A DNA stretch of 8,757 nucleotides, from the NCBI GenBank assembly GCA_021159105.1, contig JAGGSM010000016.1, forward strand, positions 1-8,757, written 5' to 3'. Under the pieces are notes generated by a model. It saw only the letters and a list, made by a program, of their open reading frames with translations, searched no databases and was not told the origin of the DNA. Position 1 is the first letter of the stretch. Each line of letters begins with the position of its first letter. Positions 5,380 to 8,757 of the stretch are shown one piece after another. The DNA is from Candidatus Bipolaricaulota bacterium (GTDB taxonomy: Bacteria; Bipolaricaulota; Bipolaricaulia; UBA7950; UBA9294). The position numbers were made by a program, and so were the translations under genes.

Positions 5380-6903
5380 ATGAGCGTCGTCATCCTCGAT
5401 TTCGGTTCACAGTACACGCGGTTGATTGCACGCCGCATCCGCGAACTGCATGCATATTCCGTGATCCTTCCCGGAAGAGCGACCGTTGAACAGATCTCTA
5501 GGCACGACCCGCAGGCGGTGATCCTCTCTGGCGGTCCTGCCTCCGTGCTCCAGCCGGGCGCTCCTCATCCAGACGAGCGCCTGTTCGACCTTAATCTACC
5601 GATCCTGGGGATCTGCTATGGCATGCAGTACCTTGTGCAGCGTTTTGGCGGACGTGTCATCCCCACCGGCACCAGGGAGTACGGCCGTGCCGTCCTTACC
5701 AGGCATGCGGGGGCGCTGTTCGCCGGGATGGATGAGACCGAGCCTCAGGTATGGATGAGCCATTCCGACGCTGTGGTCGAGCTTCCTCCTGAATGGCGCG
5801 TTACTGCGGAAACGGAGGATAACCCGATCGCCGCAGTGGAATCACCGGATGGTCAACTGTTTGGAATGCAGTTTCACCCCGAGGTCGTGCATACCCCACA
5901 GGGGAAGGTCATATTGGAGAACTTCCTCCGCATCTCCGGTGTACCGCTCGATTGGACCCCAGAGCGCACATTGGAGCGGTTGATCGCGAAGGTGCGGGAG
6001 CGCACCGATGGTGGCAAAAAGCGTGTCCTTCTGGCGGTCTCCGGCGGGGTTGATTCTTCCACCTTAGCCCTCCTTCTCACCCGCGCGGGCATCGAGCATA
6101 CCGCGGTGTTCGTCGATCACGGCCTGCTGCGGTTAAACGAGAGGGAGGAAGTTGAACAGGCACTCCTGCCGCTGGGGGTGAACCTAGTGACTGTGGACGC
6201 ATCTGAGCGATTCATCTCCGCCCTTGCCGGAATAACCGACCCCGAGGAGAAGCGAAAGGTGATCGGGAGCGAGTTTATTGGGGTGTTCAGGGAGGAGGCG
6301 CGTAAGCGGGGGCCGTTTCACTTGCTCGCCCAAGGTACGCTCTATCCCGATGTGATTGAATCTGCCGGGAGTGAGGGATCGGCGAGCATAAAGAGCCACC
6401 ACAACGTGGGCGGGCTCCCCGATGATATCGGATTCGATCTGCTTGAGCCGTTTCGCTACCTGTTTAAGGACGAGGTACGCAGGCTCGCCGCTCTGCTCGG
6501 GCTTCCGGACGAACTTGGACAGCGCCATCCTTTCCCCGGCCCCGGGCTAGCGATTCGGATCATCGGTGAGGCCACCCCGGAGCGACTGCGTATCCTGCGG
6601 GAGGCGGACGCCCTGTTCATCTCCGCGCTCAAGGAATGGGGCCTGTATAAACAAACCTGGCAGGCGCTGGCGGTCCTCACCCCGGTGCGCAGCGTAGGTG
6701 TGGTCGGTGACGAGCGGCGCTACGGCTACATCCTCGCCCTGCGGGCGGTGACGAGCGTGGATGGGATGACCGCGGATTGGGCCCGTCTTCCGCATGACTT
6801 CCTGGATTTCGTGGCCTCCCGGATCACCCGCAGGATACCGGAGATCGGCCGAGTGGTCTATGATATCACCAGCAAACCGCCGGCGACGATCGAGTGGGAA
6901 TGA
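5380..6903 (+). CDS. guaA: GMP synthase (glutamine-hydrolysing)
   Basis: Converts XMP to GMP with ATP and glutamine in the cytoplasm. The 507-residue protein has the expected order of domains. The N-terminal class I glutamine amidotransferase carries the nucleophile C79 in GICYGMQYL and the partners H166 and E168 in FHPEV. The ATP-pyrophosphatase domain has the loop SGGVDSS at 221-227. The XMP-binding and dimerisation part includes [11 protein letters not shown] and [14 protein letters not shown] and ends in [10 protein letters not shown]. All catalytic motifs are intact. The ATG at 5380 lies 9 bp after the xpt stop with only a weak SD, so coupling to xpt is likely. A separate promoter for pyrB begins only a few bases after the stop. 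Identification is certain. Confidence 0.99.
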   Translation: MSVVILDFGSQYTRLIARRIRELHAYSVILPGRATVEQISRHDPQAVILSGGPASVLQPGAPHPDERLFDLNLPILGICYGMQYLVQRFGGRVIPTGTREYGRAVLTRHAGALFAGMDETEPQVWMSHSDAVVELPPEWRVTAETEDNPIAAVESPDGQLFGMQFHPEVVHTPQGKVILENFLRISGVPLDWTPERTLERLIAKVRERTDGGKKRVLLAVSGGVDSSTLALLLTRAGIEHTAVFVDHGLLRLNEREEVEQALLPLGVNLVTVDASERFISALAGITDPEEKRKVIGSEFIGVFREEARKRGPFHLLAQGTLYPDVIESAGSEGSASIKSHHNVGGLPDDIGFDLLEPFRYLFKDEVRRLAALLGLPDELGQRHPFPGPGLAIRIIGEATPERLRILREADALFISALKEWGLYKQTWQALAVLTPVRSVGVVGDERRYGYILALRAVTSVDGMTADWARLPHDFLDFVASRITRRIPEIGRVVYDITSKPPATIEWE

Positions 6904-6910
6904 ATTGCCC

Positions 6911-6938
6911 TTGCACATCGATACGGCTCCCTTATAAT
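6911..6938 (+). promoter_or_regulatory. Promoter for pyrB-pyrI-pyrC
   Basis: TTGCAC (6911-6916, 4 of 6) and a perfect TATAAT (6933-6938) are spaced 16 bp apart. Transcription should start near 6945, leaving about 20 nt before the pyrB GTG. That is too short for a terminator-type attenuator, so control would act on initiation or on the first transcribed bases. An inverted repeat CCCTTA (6929-6934) and TAAGGG (6951-6956) straddles the -10 and the SD; whether it is an operator is unknown. Confidence 0.65.
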
Positions 6939-6963
6939 CCGAACAAAACTTAAGGGGGTTGGT

Positions 6964-7902
6964 GTGGCCATAAACCACTTCCTCGGTTCTCTTGACTTCT
7001 CTCCTGAGAAGTATGATGTCCTCTTCTCTCTCGCTTCTCGGATTATCGATTCTCCATCCGACTACACGGATCGCTGTCGCGGCAAGCTGATGGCGACCCT
7101 GTTCTACGAGCCAAGCACACGCACCCGGCTGTCGTTTGAAGCGGCGATGCTGCGGTTGGGCGGCGGAGTGATCAGTGTGGCGAGCGCGAAGAGCAGTTCA
7201 GTATCCAAGGGCGAAAGCCTCGGTGACACAATACGTACTGTTGGGGGATACGCTGACTTGATCGTCATGCGCCATCCCAAGGAAGGAGCGGCGCTCCTGG
7301 CGGCGGAGTACTCGCCCGTCCCGCTGATCAACGGCGGTGACGGGGCACGCGAGCACCCCACGCAGACATTGACCGATCTGTTCACCATACATAGGTTTAA
7401 GGGCCGCTTCGATGGACTGACTGTAGCCTTCTGCGGCGACCTGCGCTACGGTCGGACGGTGCACTCTCTCGTTAAGGCCCTTGCCCGCTATTCCGGGGTC
7501 AAGTTCATCCTCATCTCCCCGTCGGAGCTGCGCCTGCCAGAGCGGATTGTGCGTGAGGTTAACGAGATAAACCCGGAGGCGACGCTTCAGGAGACAACGA
7601 GTATGGAGGACGGCTTGGAGTCAGCCGACGTCCTGTACATGACCCGCATCCAGAAGGAACGCTTCTTCAACGAGGAGGACTACATCAGGTTGCGCGACAC
7701 GTACATCCTCACAGAGGATAAGCTGCGGGCGGCCTCGGAGGAGATGATCGTCATGCATCCGCTCCCGAGGGTGACCGAGATCGACTACGCGATCGACGCC
7801 GACCCTCGCGCGGTCTACTTCGAGCAAGCGCGGTTCGGGATGTTCGCGCGCATGGCGCTGATCGTCCATCTGCTTTCGGACAAGGAGGGCGGAGATGCTT
7901 AG
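6964..7902 (+). CDS. pyrB: Aspartate carbamoyltransferase, catalytic chain
   Basis: Condenses carbamoyl phosphate with aspartate to give carbamoyl aspartate, the committed step of pyrimidine synthesis. The 312 residues match the family (about 305-315). The carbamoyl-phosphate motif STRTR is at 51-55. The 80s-loop region reads SSVSKGES (78-85), HPTQ is at 131-134 and HPLPR at 265-269. The C-terminus has the usual YFEQARFGMFARMALI. The start is GTG at 6964 with SD AAGGGGG at 6952-6958. The pyrI ATG lies inside the last codons, giving an 8-nt overlap. The adjacent PyrI means the product probably forms the regulated dodecameric holoenzyme, inhibited by CTP as in enterobacteria (inference from family). 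Confidence 0.98.
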   Translation: MAINHFLGSLDFSPEKYDVLFSLASRIIDSPSDYTDRCRGKLMATLFYEPSTRTRLSFEAAMLRLGGGVISVASAKSSSVSKGESLGDTIRTVGGYADLIVMRHPKEGAALLAAEYSPVPLINGGDGAREHPTQTLTDLFTIHRFKGRFDGLTVAFCGDLRYGRTVHSLVKALARYSGVKFILISPSELRLPERIVREVNEINPEATLQETTSMEDGLESADVLYMTRIQKERFFNEEDYIRLRDTYILTEDKLRAASEEMIVMHPLPRVTEIDYAIDADPRAVYFEQARFGMFARMALIVHLLSDKEGGDA

Positions 7903-8317
7903 GGTCGACCGTATCACAGAGGGGATCGTCATCGATCACATACAACCAGGTCGTGGCCTGGAGGTGTTCGAGCGGTTGGGTCTGCGCCGCGCCGGTTACC
8001 CGGTGGGGCTGCTGATGAACGTGGCGAGCAGCAAGATGGGCAGCAAGGACATCATCAAGATCTCCGACACGCTGGACATCGACCTGACCATGCTCGGTCT
8101 CCTCGCTCCCGATGCCACCGTTGATTACATCGAAAACGGCGTCGTGACGCGCAAGGTCACCCCCGGTCTTCCAGAGCGGGTGGTCGGGTTGATCGAGTGC
8201 AAGAACCCGCGCTGCGTCATCGCGATCGAGAGACAGGGAACCTCAGTCTTCGTCCTCGTTGACAGGGAGGCGAAGGAGTACGAGTGCGCCTACTGCGGCG
8301 AACGGGTCAGGGTGTGA
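7895..8317 (+). CDS. pyrI: Aspartate carbamoyltransferase, regulatory chain
   Basis: Non-catalytic subunit that binds nucleotide effectors at its N-terminal domain and links catalytic trimers through a zinc domain. In 140 residues it shows the N-terminal nucleotide-binding fold (IQPGRGLEVFERLGL at 16-30 and SKMGSKDIIKI at 46-56). The four zinc cysteines are C102, C107, C131 and C134. Their spacing, C-x4-C and C-x2-C, is the same as the 109/114/138/141 set of E. coli PyrI. Length is slightly under the 150 or so of E. coli. The ATG at 7895 is preceded by AAGGAGGGCGGAG and overlaps pyrB by 8 nt. Its own stop overlaps the pyrC GTG. Intact zinc ligands suggest a working subunit. Confidence 0.97.
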   Translation: MLRVDRITEGIVIDHIQPGRGLEVFERLGLRRAGYPVGLLMNVASSKMGSKDIIKISDTLDIDLTMLGLLAPDATVDYIENGVVTRKVTPGLPERVVGLIECKNPRCVIAIERQGTSVFVLVDREAKEYECAYCGERVRV

Positions 8318-8721
8318 GCGCGGGGCTGCTGATCACCGACGCTAGGTTGGTCGATGAAGGAAGAGATCTTCACGGTGATCTGTACATAGAGGACGGACTG
8401 ATCCGCGCCATCGGCACGGACCTGCGCATACCAAATGCGGACGTGCTGCCGGGAGAAGGGAGAACCCTCCTTCCGGCGTTCGTCGACCTGCACGCCCACT
8501 TCCGCGATCCCGGATACCCGGAGAAGGAGGATATCGACACAGGGAGCGCGGCCGCGGTGCACGGCGGCTACACAGCGGTCGCCGTGATGGCGAACACCGA
8601 TCCGGTCTGCGACCGCCCTGAGATCGCCCGCTACATGAAAGAAAGGGCGGCCAATGCCGGGCTGATCGAGCTCTATCCGCTGGGCGCGATACTAGGTGGG
8701 CTCGTCGTTAAAGAGCTGTAA
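8314..8721 (+). CDS. pyrC: Dihydroorotase (PyrC), N-terminal part; frame interrupted by TAA near window end
   Basis: Zinc amidohydrolase that cyclises carbamoyl aspartate to dihydroorotate, the step after PyrB. From GTG at 8314 (GTGA overlap with the pyrI stop) it reads MSAGLLITDARL. The metal-binding motif DLHAHFRDPGYPEKED is at 58-73 (H60 and H62) and the substrate loop MANTDPVCD follows. These are class I dihydroorotase features. A full protein would be about 420-430 residues, yet a TAA at 8719-8721 ends the frame after 135. The next in-frame residues, DFD, still fit the family (compare TDFETLKELGA in B. subtilis). They run into VQGPRTGA and a second stop at 8755-8757. Removing one base from the GGGG run near 8737-8740 would read VQGLGLVR, a better fit. 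Sequence error at a contig end or a pseudogene are both possible. An upstream ATG at 8284 is rejected because it lies inside pyrI. Confidence 0.9.
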   Translation: MSAGLLITDARLVDEGRDLHGDLYIEDGLIRAIGTDLRIPNADVLPGEGRTLLPAFVDLHAHFRDPGYPEKEDIDTGSAAAVHGGYTAVAVMANTDPVCDRPEIARYMKERAANAGLIELYPLGAILGGLVVKEL

Positions 8722-8757
8722 GACTTCGACGTACAGGGGCCTAGGACTGGTGCGTAG

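Noticed and set aside
8719..8721. TAA read as a sense codon in this organism
   Set aside because: Although no other complete gene here ends in TAA (five TGA, four TAG), nine stops in a GC-rich region prove little, and a second lesion follows within 20 bases, which recoding would not explain.

Overview
The window is bacterial: closely packed genes, Shine-Dalgarno (SD) sites of the AAGGAGG type, sigma-70-like promoters, GTG starts and many stop/start overlaps. Base composition is moderately GC-rich by eye. I cannot name the organism from sequence alone. An uncultured deep-branching phylum such as Bipolaricaulota is a low-confidence guess. Almost every gene makes or salvages a small nitrogenous metabolite (arginine, thymidylate, GMP, UMP).

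Leftward arm, 1-1942 (minus strand): promoter, structured leader, argG, then argH cut by the window edge. ArgG and ArgH carry out the last two steps from citrulline to arginine. The roughly 185-nt argG leader is the most interesting part of the window. It encodes an 18-residue peptide with three consecutive arginine codons (CGC AGA CGG). This is followed by a hairpin, a competing pairing and an intrinsic terminator with U-rich tail, laid out as in a trp-type ribosome-mediated attenuator. I infer arginine-dependent transcription attenuation of argGH. The promoter position suggests the leader peptide may be read from a leaderless or nearly leaderless transcript.

Rightward arm A, 1987-4608: a divergent promoter drives dcd (dCTP deaminase), thyX (flavin-dependent thymidylate synthase) and a small class I methyltransferase. 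The thyX start lies 2 bp after the dcd stop, and the methyltransferase start overlaps the thyX stop. dcd and thyX give the route dCTP to dUTP and dUMP to dTMP, with the dUTPase step not seen here. An MscS-type channel follows. It has the pore and beta domain but stops before the usual alpha/beta cage domain.

Rightward arm B, 4722-6903: a probable promoter, then a xanthine phosphoribosyltransferase (xpt-like) and guaA, 9 bp apart. Together they convert xanthine to XMP to GMP.

Rightward arm C, 6911-8757: a good promoter with a very short leader, then pyrB, pyrI and pyrC, overlapping by 8 and 4 nt. PyrB and PyrI are the catalytic and zinc-binding regulatory chains of aspartate transcarbamoylase. 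PyrC (dihydroorotase) begins well but meets an in-frame TAA 36 bases before the window ends, followed by more homologous-looking residues and then another stop. It is therefore either a pseudogene or, more likely, sequence error near a contig end.
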